This document shows positions 7,846 to 15,779 of a DNA stretch of 64,000 nucleotides, piece by piece. The translations under genes and the position numbers were made by a program. This DNA comes from Rhodococcus sp. X156 (GTDB lineage: Bacteria; Actinomycetota; Actinomycetes; Mycobacteriales; Mycobacteriaceae): positions 310,001-374,000 of the forward strand of contig NZ_CP034766.1 in assembly GCF_004006015.1 (NCBI RefSeq), written 5' to 3'. The notes beneath the pieces are model-generated. The model saw only the letters and a program-made list of their open reading frames with translations, made no database searches and was not told the DNA's origin. The first letter of the stretch is position 1. Each line of letters begins with the position of its first letter.

Positions 7846-8979
7846 CTAGCCCTCGGCCACCGCGCCGGAGCTCAGCAGCACCTGCACCTGCTCCTCGGAC
7901 AAGCCGCTGCCCAGCAGCACCGCACGGGTGTCGGCGCCGACCACCGGCTGCGGTGTCGGGGTGTCCAGCGAGGTGGCGGAAAATCGCGGGGCCGGCGAGG
8001 GCTGGGTGATGCCGTCGGCGGTGAAGAAGGTGTTGCGGGCCACGTTGTGCGGGTGCTGCGGGGCCTCGGCCATCGACAGCACCGGCACCACGCAGGCGTC
8101 GCTGCCGGCGAAGACCTCCTCCCAGTGCGCGCGGGGCTGCGCGGCGAAGGCCGCGGTGAGCCGGGCCCGCAGCTCGGGCCAGCCGGCGCGGTCGTGCTGC
8201 GGGGCGGGCAGCTCGCCCAGGCCGAGGCGGGCAACCAGCTCGGCGAAGAACTGCGGCTCGATCGGCCCCACCGACACGTGCTCGCCGTCGGCGGTCTCGT
8301 AGACGTCGTAGAACGGGCTGCCGGTGTCCAGCAGGTTGGTCCCGCGCGGGCCCCACGCGCCGCGGGAGTGCCCGCCCATGATGGGCGCCAGCAGCAGCGC
8401 CGAGCCGTCCACCATGGCCGCGTCCACCACCTGCCCCTCGCCCCCGCGGGCCACCGCCAGCAGCGCGGCCAGCACGCCGGTGGCCAGCAGCATCGCGCCA
8501 CCGCCGTAGTCGCCCACCAGGTTCAGCGGCGGCACCGGGGCCTGTCCGGCGCGGCCGATGGCCGACAGCGCGCCGGACAGCGAGATGTAGCTGATGTCGT
8601 GCCCGGCGGTGTGGGCGAGCGGGCCGTCCTGGCCCCAGCCGGTCATCCGGCCGAACACCAGCCTGGGGTTGCGGACCAGGCACTCCTGCGGCCCCAGGCC
8701 CAGGCGCTCCATCACCCCGGGCCGAAAGCCCTCGATCAGCGCGTCCGCGCTCTCCACCAGCCGCAGCACCGTGGCCGGGCCGTCCGGGTGCTTGAGGTCG
8801 ACCGCGACGGAGCGCCGACCGCGCCCGGTCACCTCCTCGTCGGTGGGTCGGCTACCCGCTGCGCTGGCACGGTGCAGGCAGATGACGTCGGCGCCCAGGT
8901 CGGCCAGCACCATCCCGGCGAACGGGGCCGGGCCGATGCCCGCCATCTCGAGCACGGTGTAGCCGGACAGTGGTCCCAC
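7846..8979 (-). CDS. alpha-methylacyl-CoA racemase (CaiB/BaiF family)
   Basis: A 377-residue family III CoA-transferase-fold protein. It keeps the three residues that define the racemase subgroup as known from the mycobacterial enzyme MCR: His127 in AGHDISYISLSG, Asp157 in PPLNLVGDYGG and Glu241 in VGPIEPQFF. The enzyme interconverts (2R)- and (2S)-methylacyl-CoA, which is needed before beta-oxidation of branched-chain lipids and sterol side chains. That fits the steroid genes at the far end of the window. It is convergent with the unknown acidic protein. The start is the ATG at 8979, with GGAGCC just upstream. Confidence 0.9.
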   Translation of the reverse strand: MGPLSGYTVLEMAGIGPAPFAGMVLADLGADVICLHRASAAGSRPTDEEVTGRGRRSVAVDLKHPDGPATVLRLVESADALIEGFRPGVMERLGLGPQECLVRNPRLVFGRMTGWGQDGPLAHTAGHDISYISLSGALSAIGRAGQAPVPPLNLVGDYGGGAMLLATGVLAALLAVARGGEGQVVDAAMVDGSALLLAPIMGGHSRGAWGPRGTNLLDTGSPFYDVYETADGEHVSVGPIEPQFFAELVARLGLGELPAPQHDRAGWPELRARLTAAFAAQPRAHWEEVFAGSDACVVPVLSMAEAPQHPHNVARNTFFTADGITQPSPAPRFSATSLDTPTPQPVVGADTRAVLLGSGLSEEQVQVLLSSGAVAEG

Positions 8980-9075
8980 GGGGGGCTCCTCAGGTCGACC
9001 GGTGCGCCAGGTGGACGCCGTGCGCCGATCCTGGCAGCGGGAGCCGGGTGTGTCCGGCCTGCTCCCGCCTGACGG

Positions 9076-9930
9076 TCAGGCCCGCGCGGCCCGGCCGGAG
9101 CCCCGCAGGAAGCTCAGGGCGTAACTGGCGGTGGCCAGGGCCAGGATGCTGAAGCTCGGCGGCAGCGACGGGAAGGCGTAGCTGAGCACCAGCCCGCCCA
9201 CCATGGAGCCCACCGCGATGACCGGGGCCAGCGCCAGCGCCACCCACGGCCGGTCGGTGAGCCGCAGGGCCGCGCCGGCCGGGGCCGCGAGCAGACCCAG
9301 CAGCAGCAGCGCCCCCACGGCCTGGGTGGCCTCGGCGGCGGTCAGGCCCACCACCACCAGGAAGCCCACGCCCAGCGCTCGCACCGGCACCCGTCGCGCC
9401 GCGGCCACCGCGGGATCGAGGCTGGCGAACAGCAGGGGGCGGGCGATGAGCAGGGTGAGCACCAGCAGCCCCCCGGCCACCCCGGCCGCGGTCCACGCGC
9501 TGGCGGCGCTGAGGCCGAAGATCGACCCGAACAGCACGCTCACCCCGGCGGCCCCGCCCACCGCGGAGCGCTCGCTGGCGGTGTAGAGGGACAGGGCCAG
9601 CACGCCGATGCCCAGGATCCAGGCGAACACCGTGCCGGTGACCACGTCGTCGGCTCGGCCGCGGTTGCCCAGCACGCCGAGCAGCGCACCCACCGCGACG
9701 GTGGCCACCACCAGGCCCAGCCGCAGGTCCACCCCGAGCGCCAGGGCCAGCGCCGCCCCGGTGAAGGCCACGTGGCTGAGGGCGTCGCCGGTGAAGACCT
9801 GGTTGCGCAGCACCATGAAGAACCCGACCACTCCGGACAGCGCGGCGATGGGGATGCCGGCCAGCAGCGCGTGCCGCACGAACGGCTGGGCCAGCATGCC
9901 GCCCTCGGCGGCCAGCACGGTGGCGCTCAC
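9076..9930 (-). CDS. metal ABC transporter permease, second subunit
   Basis: A 284-residue integral membrane protein of the ABC-3 (ZnuB/TroC/MntB) permease family with about eight hydrophobic segments. GFFMVLRNQVFTGDALSHVAF near the N terminus and RVPVRALGVGFLVVVGLTAAE are typical. It begins with GTG overlapping the stop of the first permease by four bases, so it is the last gene of a four-gene operon (binding protein, ATPase, permease, permease). It is a paralogue of the neighbouring permease: both contain LLFAS(L/V)DP(A/D)VAAAR. A heterodimeric pair like this is the TroCD/SitCD arrangement. Confidence 0.9.
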   Translation of the reverse strand: MSATVLAAEGGMLAQPFVRHALLAGIPIAALSGVVGFFMVLRNQVFTGDALSHVAFTGAALALALGVDLRLGLVVATVAVGALLGVLGNRGRADDVVTGTVFAWILGIGVLALSLYTASERSAVGGAAGVSVLFGSIFGLSAASAWTAAGVAGGLLVLTLLIARPLLFASLDPAVAAARRVPVRALGVGFLVVVGLTAAEATQAVGALLLLGLLAAPAGAALRLTDRPWVALALAPVIAVGSMVGGLVLSYAFPSLPPSFSILALATASYALSFLRGSGRAARA

Positions 9931-10796
9931 CGGTCGTCCCCGGCGAGGGCGCCCCGCGCCCAGGTGCCGCCGGCGACCAGCAGGTACCCGGCGAAAGCGA
10001 TGGAGGTGATGAAGAAGCCGATGGGGTAGTCCAGGTAGTACGCGACGAACAGCGAGGCCCAGGTGGTGAGCACCCCGATCAGCACGGCCAGGCCGGCGCT
10101 GACCACCGGGCGAGCGGTGATCAGCTGGGCGGTGGCGGCGGGCGCCACCAGCAGCGCGAACACCAGCAGGCTGCCGGTGATCTGGGCGGCCGCGCCCGCG
10201 GCCACGCCGAGCAGGACCAGGAAGCCCGCGCCCAGGGCCCGCACCGGCACCCCGCGCGCGGCGGCCACGTCCGGGTCGACCGAGGCGAACAGCAGCGGCC
10301 GGGCGATGGCGGCGAGGATGGCCACCGCCACCACGGCGATCACGGCCAGCACCTGCACCTGCGCCGCGGTGATGCCCAGGAAGCTGCCGAACAGCAGGTT
10401 GTTCACCCCGCCCAGCTGGCCGCCGTGCAGGCTGAGGAAGAGGAAGCCGCAGGCCAGCGCGAAGGCCTGCACGGTGCCGGTGACCGCGGACTCCTCGCTG
10501 TAGCCGCCGGAGCGCGAGCCCGGGATGGCGGCGATCACCAGGGCCGCCGCCACGGCGAAGGTGAGCAGGCCGTAGGTGGCGCTGACACCCAGCAGCACCG
10601 CGCCCGCGGCACCGGGGAACCCCACCACGGCCAGGGTGTGGCCGGCGAAGCTCTGCCGGCGCAGCACCATGAACCAGCCGACCAGCCCGGCCAGCACCGC
10701 GACGATGGTGCCGGCGCGGAAGGCGTTGACCATGAACGGGAACTGGAACATCTGGCGGACGTCCTCCACCAGGTTCCAGGTGAGCACCGGCTGCAT
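9927..10796 (-). CDS. metal ABC transporter permease, first subunit
   Basis: A 289-residue ABC-3 family permease. It shows MFQFPFMVNAFRAGTIVAVL at the N terminus, GWFMVLRRQSFAGHTLAVVG as the family motif, and LLFASVDPDVAAARGVPVRA before the last helices. About eight membrane segments are expected. Its start overlaps the ATPase stop (TGATG), and its end overlaps the second permease (GTGA). It forms the membrane channel with the adjacent permease for a divalent metal, most likely manganese or iron/zinc; the metal cannot be decided from the permease. Confidence 0.9.
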   Translation of the reverse strand: MQPVLTWNLVEDVRQMFQFPFMVNAFRAGTIVAVLAGLVGWFMVLRRQSFAGHTLAVVGFPGAAGAVLLGVSATYGLLTFAVAAALVIAAIPGSRSGGYSEESAVTGTVQAFALACGFLFLSLHGGQLGGVNNLLFGSFLGITAAQVQVLAVIAVVAVAILAAIARPLLFASVDPDVAAARGVPVRALGAGFLVLLGVAAGAAAQITGSLLVFALLVAPAATAQLITARPVVSAGLAVLIGVLTTWASLFVAYYLDYPIGFFITSIAFAGYLLVAGGTWARGALAGDDR

Positions 10797-11662
10797 CAGT
10801 GGCGGTGTCCGGCCGGGTCGGAGTGCCGCGGCGCGTGCAGCGACGGCGCCTGGGGCTCACCCACCACCACCAGCCCACCGTCGGAGGTGGTCAGCACCTC
10901 CACCTGGGTGCCGTACAGCCGGGTGAGGGTGTCGCTGGTGATCACCTCGTGGGCGGGGCCGGCGGCGGCGCCGTGCTGAGCGAGGTACACCACCTGGTCG
11001 AGGTAGCTCAGGATCGGGTTGACGTCGTGGGCGACCATCACCACCGCCACGTCGTGCTCGTGGCAGATGCGGGAGATCAGGGCCGCCACCGACGCCTGGT
11101 TGGGCAGGTCGAGGGAGTCCAGCGGCTCGTCCAGCAGCAGCAGCCGGGGGCGCGAGACCAGTGCCTGGGCGATGAGCAGGCGCTGCTGCTCACCACCGGA
11201 CAGCCGGCCGATGGGGCGGTCGGCGTAGTCCTGCGCCCCCACCATCTCCACCACGTGGCGCACCCGCTCCTCCGCGGCGCGCGCGGCGGCGCTGAAGCGG
11301 CGGCGACCCGGCAGCGGGAAGCCCCACCGGCTGCCGTCCAGGCCCAGGCGCACCACGTCGGTGCCGCGCACCCGTAGGCTGCGGTCGAAGCTGCGCCGCT
11401 GCGGGAGGTAGCCGATCTGCCGGTTCGCCCCGGGCGGGGACTGGCCGAGCACGCTGACCTCGCCGGCGGACAGGCGGACCTGCCCGAGCGCGGCCTTGAC
11501 CAGGGTGGACTTGCCGACGCCGTTGGGGCCCAGCACCGCGACGAACTCCCCGGCGGCGACGGTGACGTCCAGGCCGTCCCACAGCGTGGTGGCGCCGCGG
11601 CGCACCGCAGCGCCGCGCAGCTGCAGCACCGGGTCCGCAGTGGCAGTGGCGCCGCTCGTCAT
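10796..11662 (-). CDS. metal ABC transporter ATP-binding protein
   Basis: A 288-residue ABC ATPase. Walker A GPNGVGKS lies at residues 45-52, the signature LSGGE at 154-158 and Walker B LLLLDEP at 174-180, followed by the H-loop VAHDVNPILSYLDQV. It drives import of a divalent metal from the lipoprotein through the two permeases. The start ATG overlaps the binding-protein stop by four bases and its own stop overlaps the next start by one base, so expression of the subunits is coupled. Confidence 0.93.
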   Translation of the reverse strand: MTSGATATADPVLQLRGAAVRRGATTLWDGLDVTVAAGEFVAVLGPNGVGKSTLVKAALGQVRLSAGEVSVLGQSPPGANRQIGYLPQRRSFDRSLRVRGTDVVRLGLDGSRWGFPLPGRRRFSAAARAAEERVRHVVEMVGAQDYADRPIGRLSGGEQQRLLIAQALVSRPRLLLLDEPLDSLDLPNQASVAALISRICHEHDVAVVMVAHDVNPILSYLDQVVYLAQHGAAAGPAHEVITSDTLTRLYGTQVEVLTTSDGGLVVVGEPQAPSLHAPRHSDPAGHRH

Positions 11663-12588
11663 CGTGCGCTGCTGGCCGACAGCGCGTCGCGCAGCGCCAC
11701 GAGCTGGTCGGTCTGCCACTGCTGCCAGCTCTGCGTGCCCGCGGGCGGGGTCTCGGTGACGGTGGTGACCGGGATGCCCTGGGCGCGGGCGGCGTCCACC
11801 TGCTGCTGCACGTCGGGGGAGGCGTTCTGGGCGTTGTAGACGTAGGCCTTGATGGCGCCGCTGCGGATCTGCTGGTCCGCGGTGGTCTTGTCCGCCACCG
11901 TCGGCTCGTCGCCGTGGCTCACCGCGCTGAGGAAGCCGGGCGGGGTGACGAGGTCGAGGCCGAGGGAGGGCACGAGCATCTCCAGGACGCTCTCCGAGCC
12001 ACCCACCGGGGTGCCGCCGAAGGTGGTGCGGATCTCGGTGGCCACCTTGTCGTACTCCGCCATCGCGGTGGTGCTGAAGGCCTGCAGCTGGGTGTCGAAG
12101 TAGCCGGCCTGGTCGGGGCTGATCTTCTTGTAGGCGGCGGTGATGCTCTCCGCGACCTTGGCCACGTCGGCGGGGTTGTACCAGCGGTGCGGGTTGGCAT
12201 CGTCGGGCAGCGCCAGCACCGAGCCCACGTTGAGGTTGGCCCGGTTGGGGGCGGGGTTGGCTGCGGCCAGGTCGTCGGCCCAGCCGTCGTAGCCGAGTCC
12301 GTTGACCACGGTCAGGTCGGCGGTGGCGATGGCGCGGGCGTCGGAGGCGGTGGCCTCGTAGTCGTGCGGGTCGGCGCCGGGGGAGCTGACGATGCTGTGC
12401 ACGTCCACCTTGTCGCCACCGAGCTGGTCGGCCAGCAGGCCCCAGAAGTTCTCCGCGGCCACCACGGTGATCGTCTTGCCGGGCTCGCTGCCGGAGGCGC
12501 CCGGGGTGGAGGGGCTGGTGGCGCACCCGGTGAGGACCAGCACGGTCCCGACGAGGGCGGCGCACGCGGCCCGGTGGATCTTTCGCAC
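11659..12588 (-). CDS. metal-binding lipoprotein of the ABC importer (TroA/ZnuA family)
   Basis: A 309-residue cluster A-I substrate-binding protein. A short signal peptide ends in the lipobox LTGC with Cys22 as the lipidation site. Metal ligands of the family are visible as His75 (SPGADPHDYE) and His134 (NPHRWYNP); His225 in SHGDEPT is a likely third ligand. There is no His-rich loop of the sort common in dedicated zinc-binding ZnuA proteins. The start is GTG 12588, seven bases after CAGGAG; an upstream in-frame start at 12708 would place the signal peptide internally and read through the palindromic operator. It is the first gene of the four-gene importer. Confidence 0.9.
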   Translation of the reverse strand: MRKIHRAACAALVGTVLVLTGCATSPSTPGASGSEPGKTITVVAAENFWGLLADQLGGDKVDVHSIVSSPGADPHDYEATASDARAIATADLTVVNGLGYDGWADDLAAANPAPNRANLNVGSVLALPDDANPHRWYNPADVAKVAESITAAYKKISPDQAGYFDTQLQAFSTTAMAEYDKVATEIRTTFGGTPVGGSESVLEMLVPSLGLDLVTPPGFLSAVSHGDEPTVADKTTADQQIRSGAIKAYVYNAQNASPDVQQQVDAARAQGIPVTTVTETPPAGTQSWQQWQTDQLVALRDALSASSAR

Positions 12589-12620
12589 GGTTTGCTCCTG
12601 CACTGGCGGCACGTCGACAC

Positions 12621-12639
12621 CAGGTGTCTGAGACACCTG
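12621..12639. promoter_or_regulatory. Perfect 19-base palindrome upstream of the metal importer (candidate operator)
   Basis: CAGGTGTCTGAGACACCTG is a perfect 9+1+9 palindrome whose proximal end is 32 bases before the GTG start of the metal-binding lipoprotein. Its outer half-sites AGGT...ACCT resemble DtxR-family (IdeR, MntR) sites, which makes a metal-dependent repressor the natural candidate. A second, looser pair CCTTAT (12640-12645) and ATAAGG (12667-12672) flanks the presumed promoter just upstream. Confidence 0.6.
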
Positions 12640-12712
12640 CCTTATTGGTGATGACAACGATACCCGATAAGGATCTGTTCCCGGCGCCTGGCAAGCCGTC
12701 CTCGCCACGCCC

Positions 12713-13807
12713 TCAGATCGTGACGGTGGCGCCGGTGGCCGCGGTGGTGTCGCTCGGCGACTGCTTCCGTCGTGCGCGGCGATCGAAGTACGTCGCGGCC
12801 ACCATCGCCCCCACCACGCCGACCACGGCGTAGCCGAAGAGCACCCCCAGCGGTTGCGCCATCTCGGTTCCGTGGAAGTAGGCGATGTTGCGGACGCCGC
12901 TGGTGGCGGCGCCGGGCGTGAGCCACGGGCCGATCGCGGCCCAGAACGGGGGGATCAGCTGGGTGCCGTAGGCGCCGCCGGCGCTGGGGTTGCCCAGCAC
13001 CACGAACAGCCCGATGACCAGCCCGATGCCCACGAAGTCCAGCGCCGCCTCGAGGAAGAGGGTGAAGGCGAAGGTGGCGAAGACCACCAGGGCGCCGAGC
13101 GCAGCCAGTGACCAGAAGTGCCCGGAGTACACACCGAGCACCGGCTCCACGATGATGGCGGTGCCGATGCCCGACAGCACGGCGTAGCCGACGGCGACGA
13201 GCAGCCGCCGCGCTGCCGTCCGAGGGGCGCGGGAGCTGCCGGCGACCAGCTCCATCACGGTGGCCAGCAGGTAACCGCCCACCACCCAGCCGACGGCGAT
13301 GTAGAAGTCGGAGAGGCCGCGGTTGTCCCCGGAGCTGATGGGCACCAGGTCGTCCACGGTGACGGTGCGCTGCTGGGCGGCGGCGAACTGCGTCACCACG
13401 GTCTCCACGGCGTCGGCCACCGAGGTGCTGGCGGCGCTGGCCACGAGCAGGGTGTCCCTGCCGTCCGGCCCCAGGACCAGTGCCGACTCCACGTCGCGGT
13501 TGGCCACCATCGAGCGGGCCTGCTCCACGCTGGTGGTGGTGCTCGGGCTCAGCGGGTGCCCGGGCAGCGACCCCAGCGCCGCGACGGTCTGCTCCGCCGC
13601 CGGAGCCGGGCCCACCACGGCGATGTCCACGTCCCGCGGTGCTGGGTCGTGGAACGCACCCACGTAGCTGAGGATGAAGCCGAGCTGCAGGATCAGCACG
13701 CCCAGCACCACCAGGCCGCCGAGGACGATCGCCGTGCGCCCGGTGTCCCGGGTCGGTGCCAGCTCGAGCTCGGCCGTCGCCGAGCGGTCGCCGTGGTCAG
13801 TCGCCAT
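12713..13807 (-). CDS. ABC-2/YhgE-like multi-pass membrane protein
   Basis: A 364-residue membrane protein. One N-terminal hydrophobic segment (about residues 24-48, IVLGGLVVLGVLILQLGFIL) is followed by a roughly 130-residue extracytoplasmic domain starting near DPAPRDVDIAVVGP, then five or six C-terminal helices. This layout is that of the ABC-2 permease/YhgE-Pip group, whose members act in export or cell-envelope processes; no ATPase partner is adjacent and function is unknown. GGGGGAG precedes the ATG by six bases. It lies upstream of the metal importer on the same strand but is separated by 124 bases containing the operator, so probably a separate unit. Confidence 0.7.
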   Translation of the reverse strand: MATDHGDRSATAELELAPTRDTGRTAIVLGGLVVLGVLILQLGFILSYVGAFHDPAPRDVDIAVVGPAPAAEQTVAALGSLPGHPLSPSTTTSVEQARSMVANRDVESALVLGPDGRDTLLVASAASTSVADAVETVVTQFAAAQQRTVTVDDLVPISSGDNRGLSDFYIAVGWVVGGYLLATVMELVAGSSRAPRTAARRLLVAVGYAVLSGIGTAIIVEPVLGVYSGHFWSLAALGALVVFATFAFTLFLEAALDFVGIGLVIGLFVVLGNPSAGGAYGTQLIPPFWAAIGPWLTPGAATSGVRNIAYFHGTEMAQPLGVLFGYAVVGVVGAMVAATYFDRRARRKQSPSDTTAATGATVTI

Positions 13808-14059
13808 GTCGGTCTCCCCCGCCTCGCCACCGCTCGCCCGGGGCGCTCGCTCGAGGGTGTTGCACTCACCAGAACGCAGGGGCTCTGCACCAAACGTACA
13901 AGCCAGTGCGGTGGGCGACCCGGCGCAAGCCGGGCCGCGACGCGTCACCCAACGGTGCTGCGTTGTGCCGCAACCAAGGTCGCCCCAACCGGTGGGGCGG
14001 GCGGGAAGGACGGTGCTGGGTGGACGCTCGCCGGTGGACGTGGGGCTCCGTGCCCCCAA

Positions 14060-14065
14060 TACAGT
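14060..14065 (+). promoter_or_regulatory. -10 hexamer of a leaderless crotonase gene
   Basis: TACAGT ends six bases before the ATG at 14072, so transcription would begin at or next to the start codon. The 264-base gap 13808-14071 shows nothing else beyond the divergent promoters. Confidence 0.55.
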
Positions 14066-14071
14066 GTCCGC

Positions 14072-14902
14072 ATGACTGAGAGCGCCTGGAAGTCCGTAAC
14101 CGTCGACCGCACCGGGAGCGTCGCGCAGGTGACCCTGGTCGGGCCGGGCAAGCACAACGCGATGGGCCCGGACTTCTGGGCCGAGATGCCGCAGGTGTTC
14201 GCCGAGCTCGACGCCGACCCCGAGGTGCGCGCCGTGGTGGTCGCCGGCTCCGGGCGCAACTTCTCCTACGGGCTCGACCTGGCAGCGATGGGGGAGACGC
14301 TCGGCCCGGTGATGAGCGGGGAGAACCTGCTCGCCGGCCCGCGCACCGCGCTCTACGACGACATCAAGAAGATGCAGAAGGCGCTGAACGCCGTCGCCGA
14401 CTGCCGCAAGCCGGTGATCGCCGCCGTGCAGGGCCGCTGCATCGGGGGCGGCGTCGACCTCATCGCCGCCTGCGACGTCCGCTACGCCAGCGCCGACGCG
14501 TCCTTCAGCATCCGCGAGGTGAAGGTGGCCATCGTGGCCGACATGGGCAGCCTGCAGCGGCTGCCAGCGATCATCGGCGACGGCCACCTGCGCGAGCTGG
14601 CGCTGACCGGTCGCGACATCGACGCCGCCCGCGCCGAGCGCATCGGCCTGGTCAACGACGTGCTCCCTGACGCCGAGGCCGTGCTCGCCGCCGCGCACGC
14701 CACCGCCAAGGAGATCGCGGGAAACCCGCCGCTGGTGGTGCACGGCATCAAGGACGTGCTGGACCAGGAGCGCGCCGCCCGGGTCGCCTCGGGGCTGCGC
14801 TACGTGGCCGCGTGGAACTCCGCGTTCCTCGCCTCGGAGGACCTCGGCGAGGCGATCCAGGCCGTCTTCGCCCAGCGCGCGCCCGAGTTCAAGGGCAAGT
14901 AG
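14072..14902 (+). CDS. crotonase-family enzyme, delta3,5-delta2,4-dienoyl-CoA isomerase-like (EchA21-like)
   Basis: A 276-residue enoyl-CoA hydratase/isomerase. The oxyanion hole is formed around GRNFSYGLDL and GRCIGGGVDL. It carries Asp129, Glu149 and Asp157 with the spacing (20 and 8 residues) of Asp176, Glu196 and Asp204 in mammalian ECH1, the dienoyl-CoA isomerase. The sequence REVKVAIVADMGSLQRLP closely follows that enzyme. It therefore probably shifts conjugated double bonds during beta-oxidation of odd-position unsaturated acyl-CoAs rather than acting as a simple hydratase. The assignment rests on active-site residues, not on experiment. The start lies directly after a -10 hexamer. Confidence 0.85.
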   Translation: MTESAWKSVTVDRTGSVAQVTLVGPGKHNAMGPDFWAEMPQVFAELDADPEVRAVVVAGSGRNFSYGLDLAAMGETLGPVMSGENLLAGPRTALYDDIKKMQKALNAVADCRKPVIAAVQGRCIGGGVDLIAACDVRYASADASFSIREVKVAIVADMGSLQRLPAIIGDGHLRELALTGRDIDAARAERIGLVNDVLPDAEAVLAAAHATAKEIAGNPPLVVHGIKDVLDQERAARVASGLRYVAAWNSAFLASEDLGEAIQAVFAQRAPEFKGK

Positions 14903-14907
14903 GGGCG

Positions 14908-14957
14908 TCTGCAAGTACGCCCTACCTGCCCCCGCGGGGTCTGCAACCGCTACCAAC
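14908..14957 (+). repeat. 50-base imperfect direct repeat, copy 1
   Basis: This copy begins TCTGCAAGTAC and ends CTGCAACCGCTACCAAC. By eye 38 of 50 positions match copy 2 at 15083-15132, with the two ends best conserved. Both copies lie in the intergenic gap between the crotonase and a convergent membrane-protein gene. Confidence 0.6.
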
Positions 14958-14990
14958 CGCCGTCCCGGCTCGAGCTGGGGCGGCGGTTGG
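14953..14990 (+). terminator. Hairpin after the crotonase gene
   Basis: CCAACCGCCG (14953-14962) pairs perfectly with CGGCGGTTGG (14981-14990), and inner TCCC/GGGG extends the stem to about 14 pairs. It has no T tract, as is common in high-GC actinomycetes. It overlaps the end of repeat copy 1. Confidence 0.5.
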
Positions 14991-15082
14991 GCGTTGGTGG
15001 GCGAGCTGGACGTGGACGTGGTGCTGATGGACCTGCAGTTCGCCGCCGCGACTGCCCGCGGGCTCATCCGCCGGTAGGTGCA

Positions 15083-15132
15083 TCTGCAAGTACCACCAAG
15101 CGCGCCCCGCACCGTCTGCAGCTGCTACCAAC
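15083..15132 (+). repeat. 50-base imperfect direct repeat, copy 2
   Basis: This copy begins TCTGCAAGTAC and ends CTGCAGCTGCTACCAAC, the same length as copy 1 and 125 bases downstream of it. The interval between them holds a hairpin arm and a 27-codon open stretch that I do not accept as a gene. Confidence 0.6.
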
Positions 15133-15161
15133 CCGCCCCGGCCCGGGACGAGCGGGGGGCG

Positions 15162-15632
15162 TCAGCCGGGCTTGACCACCATCAGCACCACGATGGCGAC
15201 GAGCAGCAGCGAGACGATCCCCGAGCTCATCGCGATGCGGCCGTAGTCCGGGCTGCCGCCACGCGGTGCCGTGGCCTCGCTGCCGGCGGTGGCTGCCACG
15301 CCCGCGGGCTGCAGGGTGTCGGCGGCCTTCTGCAGCGCCGGAACCACCATCACCAGGCTGAGCACCAGGGCGATCACGTAGAGGATGATCGAGATGAGGA
15401 TCCACGGAGTGGTGAACGAGAGGTCGTAGTCGACCACCGACACCAGCCCGAACCCGAAGATGACCACCAGCACCGAGGCCAGCGTCATGATGTTGGTCGA
15501 CTGCGCCAGCGACCGCACCTGCGCGGCATCTCCGTTGCGGACCGCGCGCAGCGCGGTGTGCGGCAGGATCGCCATGGGGCCGACGATGAAGACGCCGGTG
15601 ACGACGTGCAGGACGTTCAGGACATCTTCCAT
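15162..15632 (-). CDS. small membrane protein (DUF2269-like)
   Basis: A 156-residue integral membrane protein with four hydrophobic segments: residues 5-25 (LNVLHVVTGVFIVGPMAIL), about 49-68, 79-98 and 137-155. The His in the first helix and the order of segments resemble DUF2269-type predicted membrane proteins; no function is known. It is convergent with the crotonase gene and starts six bases downstream of a TANNNT hexamer, so it is probably monocistronic and leaderless. Confidence 0.7.
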   Translation of the reverse strand: MEDVLNVLHVVTGVFIVGPMAILPHTALRAVRNGDAAQVRSLAQSTNIMTLASVLVVIFGFGLVSVVDYDLSFTTPWILISIILYVIALVLSLVMVVPALQKAADTLQPAGVAATAGSEATAPRGGSPDYGRIAMSSGIVSLLLVAIVVLMVVKPG

Positions 15633-15638
15633 GGGCTC

Positions 15639-15644
15639 AGCCTA
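15639..15644 (-). promoter_or_regulatory. -10 hexamer of leaderless membrane-protein gene
   Basis: On the minus strand TAGGCT ends six bases before the ATG at 15632. Confidence 0.5.
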
Positions 15645-15779
15645 GAGCGCGCCTGCCCGCGGCCCCAACGGTCGGCGTGTCTGCCCACCTAGGACACCTG
15701 ACCACCTTGCACGGTCGCCGATCCGCACGCACCCTTGCGTCGGACAGCTGCTGTAGTCCGCGGTCCCGGAAGGGGATCC

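Noticed and set aside
12640-12672. Zur-box reading of the AT-richer stretch upstream of the metal importer
   Set aside because: CCTTAT/ATAAGG and the bases between do not form the usual Zur palindrome; the 19-base palindrome next to it is a far better operator.
14997-15079. 27-codon open frame between the two 50-base repeats (GTG start, ending LIRR)
   Set aside because: It has no ribosome site, is very short and overlaps a hairpin arm; open frames of this size are expected by chance at this GC content.
15677-15697. GTGTC...GACAC inverted pair before the MFS exporter
   Set aside because: Only five bases per arm with an 11-base gap; too weak to call an operator.
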